A stretch of DNA of 64,000 nucleotides, from contig JAVBWO010000028.1 in NCBI GenBank assembly GCA_036677375.1, positions 186,001 to 250,000 on the forward strand, in the 5' to 3' direction. Made by a program: the position numbers and the translations under genes. The notes below the pieces were generated by a model. That model was not told the DNA's origin, did no database searches, and worked only from the letters and a program-made list of their open reading frames with translations. Source of the stretch: JAVBWO01 sp036677375. GTDB lineage: Bacteria; Bacillota; Dehalobacteriia; UBA4068; UBA4997. The stretch's first letter is position 1. Each line of letters begins with the position of its first letter. Shown in pieces: positions 32,561 to 41,424 of the stretch.

Positions 32561-33457
32561 GTGCATTATTACACCATTGGGGAATTTGCTCAAATAACGG
32601 GCATTCCTGTTAAGACCTTATATTTTTATGATAAAAAAAAGATTCTTGTTCCTGAAAAACGTAACCAAGAAAACAATTATCGTAATTATTCCGAAAAGCA
32701 ATTAATGTGTGCAATGCTAATCAAGGAATTGCGTGATTTAGATTTACCACTCACTAGTATAAAGTCAGTTATTATCAAAAAAGAACCAGAAGAAATCAAA
32801 AATTGTTTAAAGCTAAATATTAAAAAATTGGAAAAGGATTTAGATGATCAATTGCATTTACTACGGGCCAATAAATATTTACTAAACCATATTGATTCAT
32901 CTATTCAATCCTTTAGCAAGATATCAAAAAATATTAATTCTGCATGTCCAAATGGCGCAATTACTGTGGATGAATATTTTGATGATTGGGTAGCATTTAT
33001 AAAATTTCACACAAAATTCCATGTTTGCGATAGTTCAAATAGGACCTTTCTAGAAAAACAAGCAATCCTAAAGAGTCTAATTGCTGCGAATCATTTAACT
33101 GCCATTGGAGCGACCAGAGCCATTTTTATGGATCACTATTCAGCACAGTTTTTCAGTGAGGAGGGAGATATGGAAATATATATTCCTATTCTGACGCCTC
33201 CAATTAGCGGACTGAATTTTGTAAAACAAATTCCCCAATGCACTACAGCAATGATTACGCATATTGGTGGTTATAGTAACCTTTTGGTAAGCTACATAAA
33301 TCTGATTGAGTGGATTAATGCTAATGGTTATCAAATGTCAGGCAGACCGATAGAAGTATATTCTCTTGACCCGGTTAGCGCATTTAAGGTGGAACGGCAG
33401 ATTACCCAAGTAAGAATACCAATTGAGAGAGTGGTATCAAATATTGAGGAGCAATAA
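32561..33457 (+). CDS. MerR-family regulator with effector-binding domain
   Basis: A 298-residue protein. GTG 32561 stands eight bases after AGGAGGG. The N-terminal 70 residues are a MerR winged helix (YTIGEFAQITGIPVKTLYFY, YRNYSEKQL), followed by a dimerisation coiled coil and a C-terminal GyrI/BltR-like ligand domain (EIYIPI, TAMITHIGGYSNL, EVYSLDP). It is divergent from the aldehyde dehydrogenase operon and upstream of a TRAP transporter, so it probably controls both in response to the imported substrate. Confidence 0.82.
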   Translation: MHYYTIGEFAQITGIPVKTLYFYDKKKILVPEKRNQENNYRNYSEKQLMCAMLIKELRDLDLPLTSIKSVIIKKEPEEIKNCLKLNIKKLEKDLDDQLHLLRANKYLLNHIDSSIQSFSKISKNINSACPNGAITVDEYFDDWVAFIKFHTKFHVCDSSNRTFLEKQAILKSLIAANHLTAIGATRAIFMDHYSAQFFSEEGDMEIYIPILTPPISGLNFVKQIPQCTTAMITHIGGYSNLLVSYINLIEWINANGYQMSGRPIEVYSLDPVSAFKVERQITQVRIPIERVVSNIEEQ

Positions 33458-33482
33458 ATGTAAGGAATAAGGAATTAAGGAA

Positions 33483-33510
33483 ACCCTTCCCTTGGGGGAG
33501 GGTCTTTTTT
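33483..33510 (+). terminator. Terminator of the MerR gene
   Basis: ACCCTTCCC / GGGAGGGT arms (33483-33491, 33496-33503) with a TTGG loop and a T-run. Downstream, TTGACA (33567-33572) begins a possible promoter for the TRAP genes (TAAGAT after 19 bp). Confidence 0.7.
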
Positions 33511-33708
33511 ATTTCTTTGATTTGTTTAACAGGCAATTCTTAATATAAAGAATTTTTAGAATTGTATTGACATTTTACTTGGTGTAGCATTTAAGATTAA
33601 AAATAAAGAGGGGAGGCAAACATATTTCTTTTGTGAAAGCGAGGGATTAGAAGAGTCGTATCACTTATTTTTAGGAGAGAACTAAAACTAATATTGGAGG
33701 TGCTTGAT

Positions 33709-34770
33709 GTGAAAAAATCAAAATTACTCTACTATGCGGTATTTGTTCTTTGCTTAATTACAGTTATGGTAGCTGCATCTGGTTGCGGCAGTGAAAGCGC
33801 AACAACAGGTCAAGCTAATGAAAACGTGACAGAATCCTCTGATCAAGTCTATACCCTTAAATATCAATCTTCCTGGCCTAGGACTGAAGTTTTTAGTTTA
33901 GTTCATGAGCAGTTGGCAAAGGATATTTTGGAAGCCAGTGGCGGTAGATTAAAGATTGAAGTTTATGCTGCTGGGGAAATCGTTGACGGAGCATCTCAAT
34001 TAGATGCGGTAAAGAGTGGCGTCCTTGATATGGCGGCAGGTTGCGGCTCTTACTATTCCTCCATTACGATTGGTAACATAGAGGCAGGATTACCTTTTAG
34101 CTGGATGAACTCCGATGAGGCATTGGTTGCCTTTAATCGGTTTGGTTTGCTTGACTTGATCAAGGAAGAATATGCTGAGCAAGGTGTCAGATATCTAGGC
34201 TTAAGCTTTGAAGATCATTATTGCCTGCTTAGTACAAAACCCGTTAATAATTTAAATGATTTAAAAAAGATGAAAGTGCGTTTAATGGGTGCCTTTGGGC
34301 AAGTGGGTGAATCAGTTGGCATCAGTAGCGTCATGGTACCATATGACGAAGTTTATCTTGCTTTAACGACAGGGATGATTGATGCGGGTTTGTTTGGCGG
34401 ATTATATTCCTATGTTGATTTGGGCTATCAAGAAATCGCAGATTACTATGTTGGAACTCCTTGGGTTAGCCCTTTGGTTGGTAACTTTGTTATTAGTCAA
34501 AAATCATATGATAAATTGCCCGCAGATCTGCAGGCATTACTGGATAAATTCGTTGATATGTACAAATTCCAATGCCGCCAATACAATATGTACGGCGAAT
34601 ATTCCAATACTGATTTGTTTGAAATTACCTATTTTAACGATGCAGACGTTGCTGAGCTGACTCAGGCTGCTGTAGAAGTATGGGATGCAGAGGCAGAAAA
34701 GAGCGCAAGAAATAAAGAAGCAATCGATATCATTAAAAAGCTAGCGAAAGCAACAGGCCGTTTAGATTAA
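33709..34770 (+). CDS. dctP: TRAP transporter solute-binding lipoprotein
   Basis: A 353-residue DctP-family protein. GTG 33709 is seven bases behind GGAGGT; the signal ends in the lipobox AASGC. Family features are LKYQSSWPRTEVFSLVHEQLA, GRLKIEVYAAGEIVDG, and LNDLKKMKVRLMGAFGQVGE with the conserved arginine that clamps a carboxylate or similar anion. It collects substrate outside the membrane for the DctQM permease encoded downstream. Together with the CoA-transferase operon it suggests uptake of an organic acid. Confidence 0.88.
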   Translation: MKKSKLLYYAVFVLCLITVMVAASGCGSESATTGQANENVTESSDQVYTLKYQSSWPRTEVFSLVHEQLAKDILEASGGRLKIEVYAAGEIVDGASQLDAVKSGVLDMAAGCGSYYSSITIGNIEAGLPFSWMNSDEALVAFNRFGLLDLIKEEYAEQGVRYLGLSFEDHYCLLSTKPVNNLNDLKKMKVRLMGAFGQVGESVGISSVMVPYDEVYLALTTGMIDAGLFGGLYSYVDLGYQEIADYYVGTPWVSPLVGNFVISQKSYDKLPADLQALLDKFVDMYKFQCRQYNMYGEYSNTDLFEITYFNDADVAELTQAAVEVWDAEAEKSARNKEAIDIIKKLAKATGRLD

Positions 34771-34784
34771 GCTTTCCTCCAAAG

Positions 34785-34819
34785 TTGGCTAGGAGAGCAA
34801 TAAATGTTCTCCTAGCCAA
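34785..34819 (+). promoter_or_regulatory. Intercistronic hairpin between dctP and dctQ
   Basis: Perfect 12-bp arms TTGGCTAGGAGA / TCTCCTAGCCAA (34785-34796, 34808-34819) without a T-run. It probably stabilises the dctP mRNA end and lowers permease expression. The remaining gap to 35088 shows nothing else. Confidence 0.6.
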
Positions 34820-35088
34820 TTCATCAAAAACGAAGTTATTCCATAGCTTAATGTTATTAGCTGAAAAGATTGCCACGTTAATGCAACTATAGAAAATAGA
34901 GGGTGAGCTGTAGTAGGAATTGTGAAATGGTCGGCCTTACCACACAGCAAGTCAAAGATAATCTGGACATTAAGGTAGCCTACTGTGACCATATCTGCAT
35001 TACGGATATATGAAACTACAAGAAGCAAAAGCAACAAACAATAAACTTCAAACTACTTAGGATAAAATAAGGAAAAGAGGTGAGTTTA

Positions 35089-35601
35089 TTGCGCATTCTC
35101 ATAGGTTTTGTGAGATCAGTAAATTGTTTGAATAAGTGGATTTCCAATATTGCAAGTTTTTTAATCTTTCCAATGGCCGGTATTTTGTTTATTGAAGTGA
35201 TTTGCCGTTACTTCTTCAACGATCCAACGATTTGGGCGTACTCTTTGGCTACCATTGTTTATGCGATTTATCTAAGCCTGGGCGGGAGCTATGCGGCATT
35301 AACCGGCTCACATGTACGTATGGACTTGTTTTATAGCAAATGGAGTAAGACTACCAAAGCGAAGGTAGATATTTGTACTTATTTTGTTGCGCTTGTATTT
35401 TTTATTCCGTTTTTAATAGCTTCTTGGAGTATGGGAATTCAGTCCGTGGTCACCTTAGAACGGGTCAATGCCATATGGCGCGCCTTTACCTTCCCTTGGA
35501 AGGTAGCCGTTGCCTTGGGAACCACGTTACTGTTCCTCCAAATTACAGCCAAACTATGTAATGACATTCATATCATTAAAACGAAGGAGGACATTAAATA
35601 A
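35089..35601 (+). CDS. dctQ: TRAP transporter small permease
   Basis: A 170-residue membrane protein with four transmembrane helices, as expected of DctQ. The conserved stretch ICRYFFNDPTIWAYSLATIV and the GSYAALTGSHVRMDL motif are present. TTG 35089 follows AGAGGTG at the right distance; GTG 35080 lies inside that site and is less likely. Its stop overlaps the dctM start (TAATG). Confidence 0.85.
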   Translation: MRILIGFVRSVNCLNKWISNIASFLIFPMAGILFIEVICRYFFNDPTIWAYSLATIVYAIYLSLGGSYAALTGSHVRMDLFYSKWSKTTKAKVDICTYFVALVFFIPFLIASWSMGIQSVVTLERVNAIWRAFTFPWKVAVALGTTLLFLQITAKLCNDIHIIKTKEDIK

Positions 35602-36914
35602 TGGATGCGATCACCATAACATTAATAATGTTTGGGGCAATGTTACTCCTTCTGGTTACAGGCATGCCAATTGCTTATGCTTTAGGCGCTGTGGGTATAG
35701 GAACGGCATTGCTTCTTTGGGGCCCACAAGCTTTGTTTGTTACATATTTTGCGGCGACAAGCCTGACCCAAAGCTTTGTTTTGTTAGCATTACCTTGCTT
35801 TATTTTTATGGGTAGTATTTTACAGGAATCAAATTTTGCCGAGGACATGTTTAACTGTGTCTATAAAATAATGGGAGGCATTAAAGGCGGTCTTGCCATA
35901 GGTTGCGTGATAATATGCGTTCTAATAGCCGCCATGGTTGGCGTTAGTTCGGCCGCTACGGTTTCGTTGGGGCTGATGGCGATTCCACCCATGCTGAAAA
36001 GAGGTTATGACAAAAGACTGATTACCGGTACCATTCAGGCAGGCGGCGCTTTAGGATTCCTGATTCCTCCCAGTGTTGCTATGGTTAGTTATTCCTTTAT
36101 TTCCGGGACGCCCTTAGCCAGGCTTTTTGCGGGTGGTGCAATACCTGGTTTGATGCTTGCTGCATTATATATTATTTATATTCTGATTCGTTGTAGAATG
36201 AATCCTAAAATGGGTCCGCCAGTACCTGTAAATGAGCGGGCAAACGCTAAAGAAAAAATTGCATCATTAAAAAGCATAATTTACCCTATTTTATTGATCT
36301 TACTTGTCTTAGGTACAATTTTCCTGGGCATTTGTTCGCCAACTGAAGCGGCAGCTGTTGGTGTAGTTGGAGCTTTAGCTGTTGCAGGCTTGAAACACCG
36401 CCTCAATCGCAAGATGCTTTGGAGTTCTATGAAGACGACTTTTGGACTTGTAGGTTTGATTGCTTGGATTGTGATTGCCGCTTTGGCGTTTAGTAAAGTA
36501 TACACTGCTTTAGGCGCATCTAGGATGATCCAGGCTTTCATTGATAGTGTCGGTCTGAATCCTTGGGTTGTCTTGATTATGATTCAGCTGAGCTTCTTTG
36601 CTTTGGGAATGTTTCTGGATGACGGCGCTATTCTTTTTGTAACGATGCCTGTCTACATTCCAATTATTGTTAATTTGGGATTTGATCCTACTTGGTTTGC
36701 AATTCTCTACATTGTAAATATGCAGATGGCCTTTTTAACCCCGCCCTTTGGCTACAATCTGTTCTATATCCGCTCTGTAGCTCCACCGGAGATTACATTA
36801 AAAGACATATATATATCGGTGATACCATATGTAGCAATTCAGGGAGTTGGGCTAATACTGATCATGTTGTTTCCGCAGCTCTGTCTTTGGTTGCCGAATC
36901 TCATTTTCGGCTAG
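35601..36914 (+). CDS. dctM: TRAP transporter large permease
   Basis: A 437-residue membrane protein with 12 or so helices of the ion transporter superfamily. Signature stretches are LVTGMPIAYALGAVG, LPCFIFMGSILQESN, GALGFLIPPSVAMVSYSF and the second-half CSPTEAAAVGVVGAL and NMQMAFLTPPFGYNLFY. It couples sodium entry to substrate uptake with DctQ and DctP. Translationally coupled to dctQ. Confidence 0.9.
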   Translation: MDAITITLIMFGAMLLLLVTGMPIAYALGAVGIGTALLLWGPQALFVTYFAATSLTQSFVLLALPCFIFMGSILQESNFAEDMFNCVYKIMGGIKGGLAIGCVIICVLIAAMVGVSSAATVSLGLMAIPPMLKRGYDKRLITGTIQAGGALGFLIPPSVAMVSYSFISGTPLARLFAGGAIPGLMLAALYIIYILIRCRMNPKMGPPVPVNERANAKEKIASLKSIIYPILLILLVLGTIFLGICSPTEAAAVGVVGALAVAGLKHRLNRKMLWSSMKTTFGLVGLIAWIVIAALAFSKVYTALGASRMIQAFIDSVGLNPWVVLIMIQLSFFALGMFLDDGAILFVTMPVYIPIIVNLGFDPTWFAILYIVNMQMAFLTPPFGYNLFYIRSVAPPEITLKDIYISVIPYVAIQGVGLILIMLFPQLCLWLPNLIFG

Positions 36915-36984
36915 CTGTTCTTTGCTCCAGGATGAGATGTTCCTTGGTGCAATAAAAATAATTTAACACTTGGGAGGTATTATT

Positions 36985-38181
36985 ATGAAACTGTTAGTTA
37001 CTGGCGCAAGTGGAAAAATGGCTTGGCCTGCCCTAGTTCATATTCTGGAGCAGGAAGATGTAACAGAAGTGATGCTTTGTGATATCAATCAAGAGGGTCT
37101 TGATAAAAGGGTTGCGGTATTAGGCAACGATCCGCGCCTTAAAACTAAGGTTCTGGACTTGTTTGATATTGAAGCGGCTGCCGAAGCATTCAAGGGGTAT
37201 GACTGCATTCTTAATATGGCATATTGCCCCGCCACCCTCCCTGGCTGTAAAGCTGCTTTGTTGGCAGGTGTCAATTATACCGATATGGGTTCCTTTGAAA
37301 CGGATAAGCAATTTTTGTTAAATGATGGCTTTGTCGCAAATGGTAAAACAGCCGCTTTAGGTGTTGGCACTGCTGTTGGCATGACCTATTTTATGCCGGA
37401 TGTAGTTGCCAGGGGCATGGAACGTGTGGATAGCGTAGAAGCATTAGATGTTTGTAAAAACTTAGTGCCACATAGTGAAAACACATTTCCTATTCATTGG
37501 GGCTACTCTTTTGACACCATTTTAGATGAGTTTTTCTTTGACGGTGAAGTAGTGATTAATGGCAAGATAGAAAAAGTTCCGCCACGATCCATGCCCGAAT
37601 CTTATAACTTTCTGCCACCGGCAGGACCAAGCACAGTAGCAGTCACTTATCACCCTGAGGTGCCAGTTTGGTATGATTCTTGGAAGGATAAGGGGTTAAA
37701 ATATGCCGTCTGGAAAATTGGCTATGAGGATGAATTCGAGCAGAAAATGAGATTTTTAGTTAAACTTGGCATGGCTGATCCGGATAAACGGGTAATGGTC
37801 AACGGAATCGAGGTTTGCCCAAGAGATGTATTGCTAGCTACTATTGCCAGTTTACCGCCTGAAAGCGGAACTCAACCAGACTTCCGAGGCCATATGGTTA
37901 TAAAAGTGCAGGGCGTTGAAAATGGAGTGCCGGTTTCCTACACAATAACAGAATATGCAACCAATGAACTGACCGCTAAAATGCAAAGCAAGGGAATCTT
38001 TTCCTCTTATCGAACCGGCTTATATGGCGCTGTTGCTGCATTGATGCTGGCAAGAAATGAAGCGATTGCTAAAGGTGCTTTATATCCCCATGATTGTATT
38101 TCTTCGAAAGATTATATTAAAAATGTTATCGCAATGGGCATTGATGTTACTTATGAGAAAACCGAACTGTTAGAACTATAA
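36985..38181 (+). CDS. Saccharopine-dehydrogenase-like oxidoreductase
   Basis: A 398-residue protein. The N-terminal Rossmann fold starts KLLVTGASGKMAWPALVHI and continues with MLCDINQEGL; the next domain has DCILNMAYCPATLPGCKAALLAGVNY, as in the saccharopine dehydrogenase / carboxynorspermidine synthase family. ATG 36985 follows GGGAGG. It is 70 bp after dctM and likely in the same operon, so it may act on an amino-acid-like compound taken up by the TRAP system. True saccharopine metabolism is not implied. Confidence 0.75.
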   Translation: MKLLVTGASGKMAWPALVHILEQEDVTEVMLCDINQEGLDKRVAVLGNDPRLKTKVLDLFDIEAAAEAFKGYDCILNMAYCPATLPGCKAALLAGVNYTDMGSFETDKQFLLNDGFVANGKTAALGVGTAVGMTYFMPDVVARGMERVDSVEALDVCKNLVPHSENTFPIHWGYSFDTILDEFFFDGEVVINGKIEKVPPRSMPESYNFLPPAGPSTVAVTYHPEVPVWYDSWKDKGLKYAVWKIGYEDEFEQKMRFLVKLGMADPDKRVMVNGIEVCPRDVLLATIASLPPESGTQPDFRGHMVIKVQGVENGVPVSYTITEYATNELTAKMQSKGIFSSYRTGLYGAVAALMLARNEAIAKGALYPHDCISSKDYIKNVIAMGIDVTYEKTELLEL

Positions 38182-38227
38182 ACCGTTAAGTACTTAATTC
38201 CTGATTCTATCCCTCCTTTACTCATAC

Positions 38228-38268
38228 AATCATTATCCTCCCTTTATCAATTAGGGAGGATAATGATT
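38228..38268 (+). terminator. Hairpin between the dehydrogenase and symporter genes
   Basis: Perfect 16-bp arms (38228-38243, 38253-38268; core CATTATCCTCCCT) around a 9-nt loop, 47 bp after the stop. No long T-run; it may be a partial terminator or processing site. Confidence 0.6.
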
Positions 38269-38321
38269 ATATGATGGTATTTCGGTCTAAATATCAATTT
38301 TTATCAAGGAGCGTGAAAGGA

Positions 38322-39743
38322 ATGCAGATACAACTGGTTATTATAATATTATATTTAGCGATTATAGTTTCGGTAGGTATAATGGCTAAGAAAAAATCAG
38401 TTTCAGCTACAAGCTTTCACGGTGCGGGCTTTGGAGTGTTGATGTGTGTTGCCGCAGGCACAGGGGAATGGTTAGGTGGCACTTCTACAACTGGGGTTTC
38501 CGAATATGGTTTTCTCTTTGGGATTTCCGGCGCGTGGTATACCATTAGTAATGGCATTGGGATCGTTATATTGGCAGTTTTTTTTGCCAAACTCTATAGG
38601 AGTCTTGATACAGTAACCGTTCCCGGTATCATGGGCCACTTTCTTGGGACCAATGCCCGCACTGTAGCCAGTATTATGCTGATATTTGTTATGCTGATAG
38701 TAGGGGTTTCCCAGGTGATTGCCGCAGGAACATTAGGCGTTGCCATATTAGGTCTGGATTTTAATCTATCCGTATTGATCCTTGGCTTGGCCTTTATTGC
38801 ATATACAATATTGGGTGGAATGACAGCAGTAGGTTACACTAATTTTATCCATCTCATCGTTATGTATGGTGGTATCATCCTGGCGATTATTTTTGCTTTC
38901 AAGCAAATTGGGGGCTATGATGTTATGGCGCAATCTTTGCCAGCCGAGCCATACATGTCAGTCAATGGGGCCGGAACCTCAAGGGTTTTTTCATGGTTAA
39001 TTGCTTCAGTGCTTGGCGCTTGCACCGCCCAAGCAGGAATCCAGCCACTTTTAGCAGCGAAGGACGCTAAGACTGCAAAAAAAGCCGCCTTTATAACCGC
39101 TTTGGTGGTGGCGCCATTTGGAGTATTGACAGCGCTTTTAGGTATGGTGGCGCGAGTGCAGTTCCCCAACTTAGCAAATGCCAAGCTGGCATTGCCAACT
39201 TTAATGATGAGTATGGATCCGGTAATTGGGGGCATGGTGCTAGCCGCAATCTTTGCAGCTGTGCTATCTACTATTTCCCCAATTATCCTAGCAACAGCAA
39301 CCCTGTTTACTAAAGATATATATCAAAAACTATGGCATCCTGAGATAAATGAGCAAAAACTGCTCTTTGTGTCAAGGTTAGCAACCGGTATTTCCGGTAT
39401 TATATGTATAGCAGCCGCAATGATCTTCTATGGCAGTTCTAGAATCCTGGATATGGTGTATTTTGCATATACATTACGCGGAACCTTGTTCATTGTTTTA
39501 ATATTTGGGATCTATTGGAAAAGGACATCTAGCAAAGGAGCAATTTATGCAATTATATTGACAGGTTTGACAGGACTTTTTTGGGTATTATTTAAAGCTG
39601 TTACGGGTAATTTCCCAATACATCCACAATTTACGGAAACTTATGCGGCTATCATAGTAGCATCAGTCGCAACTGTGCTGTTCAGCCTTATTTTCCCTAA
39701 ATCTGGGGATGATCTAGAAAACAAATATATCAAGGTAGGGTAG
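38322..39743 (+). CDS. Sodium:solute symporter family transporter
   Basis: A 473-residue protein of the SSS/PutP family with about 13 transmembrane helices. Characteristic segments include GTGEWLGGTSTTGVSEYGF, VSQVIAAGTLGVAILGLDF, YTILGGMTAVGYTNFIHLIV and LAAIFAAVLSTISPIILATATLF. ATG 38322 is placed ten bases after AAGGAG (38306-38311). Substrates in the family range from amino acids to organic acids. The genomic setting suggests that it serves the same catabolic module as the TRAP system. Confidence 0.85.
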   Translation: MQIQLVIIILYLAIIVSVGIMAKKKSVSATSFHGAGFGVLMCVAAGTGEWLGGTSTTGVSEYGFLFGISGAWYTISNGIGIVILAVFFAKLYRSLDTVTVPGIMGHFLGTNARTVASIMLIFVMLIVGVSQVIAAGTLGVAILGLDFNLSVLILGLAFIAYTILGGMTAVGYTNFIHLIVMYGGIILAIIFAFKQIGGYDVMAQSLPAEPYMSVNGAGTSRVFSWLIASVLGACTAQAGIQPLLAAKDAKTAKKAAFITALVVAPFGVLTALLGMVARVQFPNLANAKLALPTLMMSMDPVIGGMVLAAIFAAVLSTISPIILATATLFTKDIYQKLWHPEINEQKLLFVSRLATGISGIICIAAAMIFYGSSRILDMVYFAYTLRGTLFIVLIFGIYWKRTSSKGAIYAIILTGLTGLFWVLFKAVTGNFPIHPQFTETYAAIIVASVATVLFSLIFPKSGDDLENKYIKVG

Positions 39744-39867
39744 GGCGTATATGTGTCTTTTAATCGAAAATGGCTAATATTTTTGAAGCAAATGCAAGAC
39801 GGAAGCGGGGTACAATTAGGGCAAGATTTTCATAGTAATCCCAAACAAGACTAAAAGAGAGCTTATT

Positions 39868-39884
39868 TGTCAAAAATTTTGACA
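39868..39884. promoter_or_regulatory. 17-bp palindrome
   Basis: TGTCAAAA-A-TTTTGACA, perfect arms, in the 760-bp gap after the symporter. It offers a TTGACA-like -35 on both strands. No downstream gene start is close, so its use is unclear. Confidence 0.4.
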
Positions 39885-40041
39885 GACTCAAAAAAGACCA
39901 GCAGCACTCAGTATAACTTTTCTTTGCTGCACCAAAGTCTTGCAGGAATGAATCTATGTTTTATGCGTATAAGTAGTTTTTCTGCTGGTAAGGTATAAAA
40001 GAAACAAAAAACATGTCGTAATGAGTTGCCTAGAAACAAAA

Positions 40042-40079
40042 AAATAAAGGACTCTTAAAAAGAGTCCTTTATTTTTTAT
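40042..40079. terminator. Terminator in the gap after the symporter
   Basis: 14-bp perfect arms (40042-40055, 40061-40074; core AAAGGACTCT) followed by a T-run; A-rich on the other side, so usable in both directions. Confidence 0.75.
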
Positions 40080-40135
40080 ATGTGTTTTGGCAACGGTATA
40101 TGCAACAACCGCATGATTCCCTTCTCTGATTCCAG

Positions 40136-40276
40136 CACTTGCACAGTGCCGACTGTACCGCTTATGCCTACGTTGATATCCTAAACCGTTTTATTAAAAA
40201 CCGCATTACCCTGATTGGTTGTCCCAAGCTGGAGGGCGGTTATGCGGAAAAGCTGATGGAAATCATACCACAATAG
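40136..40276 (+). pseudogene. Remnant of an anaerobic iron-sulfur protein
   Basis: Forty-six codons ending in TAG translate to ADCTAYAYVDILNRFIKNR then ITLIGCPKLEGGYAEKLMEI, the C-terminal part of small ferredoxin-like proteins common in anaerobes (pattern ADCTAYAY...IGCPKLD...KLTEI). There is no start codon or N-terminal cluster motif; the sequence simply merges into unrelated bases upstream. It is a truncated gene. Confidence 0.6.
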
Positions 40277-40435
40277 CCAATGAGAAAAGAAAGTTTTTAT
40301 CTTGTTGCATATGCAATACATCCGCAACTTTAATCGTCAAATCATAGCTGCGTTTTTATCAACTGGTGGGAAAAATCGTATAGTAAGCGAATTATTGAAT
40401 GAAAGCGGCAAGATACAAATTTTAGCAATTTTTAG

Positions 40436-40508
40436 TTGACATATGGTTGTGAAACCTTTACAATTATTGTTGCAAATGCAAATCATTTGCAACAATAATT
40501 GTAAAGGT
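40436..40508 (+). promoter_or_regulatory. Zinc operon promoter inside a 55-bp inverted repeat
   Basis: TTGACA (40436-40441), 17 bp, TACAAT (40459-40464). The -10 lies in the left arm of a perfect inverted repeat: 25-bp arms 40454-40478 and 40484-40508 with CAAAT between. The inner part GCAAATG-CAAAT-CATTTGC has the look of a Fur-family (Zur) box. The right arm ends within the ribosome site AAAGGTG. The Fur-family gene at 43043 is the likely repressor. Confidence 0.75.
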
Positions 40509-40515
40509 GATGAAA

Positions 40516-41424
40516 ATGAAAAAACGAAAACATATCTTGCTGTCTTGTTTACTCATTTTTAGCCTGGTAAGTCTTGCTGGCTGCGGTACAATCGGCTCTG
40601 TAAATCAATCACCCACTGAGGACAAGAACAGCTCTTCAACCGGGGTTTCAACTGCAAACCCCATTGTTGCCGTAACCATTGTTCCGGAACAGACTTTTGT
40701 GGAAGCTGTTTGCGGAGATTTGGCGGAAGTGATTGCCATGGTTCCTCCGGGAAACAGTCCGGAAAATTACGAGCCAACCCCAGAAGAAATGGAGAAATTC
40801 AGTAAGGCATCGCTATATTTCTCTATAGGAGTTCCGACAGAGGAAGCAAATATATTGCCTAATGTTGGACATGTTAAAGTTATATCACTTCAGGATAACG
40901 TTTCTGCCATATATCCTGAAAGGACATTTGAATCCGGCGAGAGAGACCCGCATATTTGGCTTTCTCCAAAAAGAGCCAAGATAATGGTTGAGACGATTGC
41001 TCAGGAGATGGGCAAACTTGACGAAGCGAATAAGGAAACGTATGAGAAGAACGCCAAGGCTTACATTGAACAGCTGGATGCGCTCGACAAACAAATAACA
41101 TCGGCTCTTGAGAGTGTGCAGAGCAAGAAATTTATTGTGTATCACCCGGCCTTTGGTTATTTTGCAGATGATTATGGCTTGACCATGTATGCCCTGGAAG
41201 AGGACGGAAAAGAAGCAACAGCGCAGCATCTGCAAGATATGGTTGACCTGGCAAAAGAAGAAAATATTAAGGTGGTTTTCTATCAGGAGGAAATCGACAG
41301 CAGCCAATCCGCTGCGTTTGCCGAGGAAATCGACGGGAAAACCATGCAACTTTCGCCATTGGCCGCTAATTATATAGAAAACCTTAAATCTATGGCAGAT
41401 TTGATGGCGGAGGTTATGCAGTGA
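40516..41424 (+). CDS. znuA: Zinc-binding ABC transporter lipoprotein
   Basis: A 302-residue cluster-9 (ZnuA/AdcA-type) binding protein. The lipobox is LAGC. Metal-site segments are RDPHIWLSPKRAK, YHPAFGYFADDYGL and the late QEEIDSSQS; the usual first histidine (PHxYEPT) is replaced, here SPENYEPT. There is no long His-rich loop. ATG 40516 gives the right distance from AAAGG. The stop overlaps the GTG of the ATPase gene. With the Fur-family gene in the same operon zinc is the most likely metal; manganese cannot be excluded. Confidence 0.82.
   Translation: MKKRKHILLSCLLIFSLVSLAGCGTIGSVNQSPTEDKNSSSTGVSTANPIVAVTIVPEQTFVEAVCGDLAEVIAMVPPGNSPENYEPTPEEMEKFSKASLYFSIGVPTEEANILPNVGHVKVISLQDNVSAIYPERTFESGERDPHIWLSPKRAKIMVETIAQEMGKLDEANKETYEKNAKAYIEQLDALDKQITSALESVQSKKFIVYHPAFGYFADDYGLTMYALEEDGKEATAQHLQDMVDLAKEENIKVVFYQEEIDSSQSAAFAEEIDGKTMQLSPLAANYIENLKSMADLMAEVMQ

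Noticed and set aside
36985..38181. True saccharopine dehydrogenase of lysine metabolism
   Set aside because: Fold matches, but the operon is a TRAP/CoA-transferase catabolic module with no lysine-pathway gene, so only the family is claimed.
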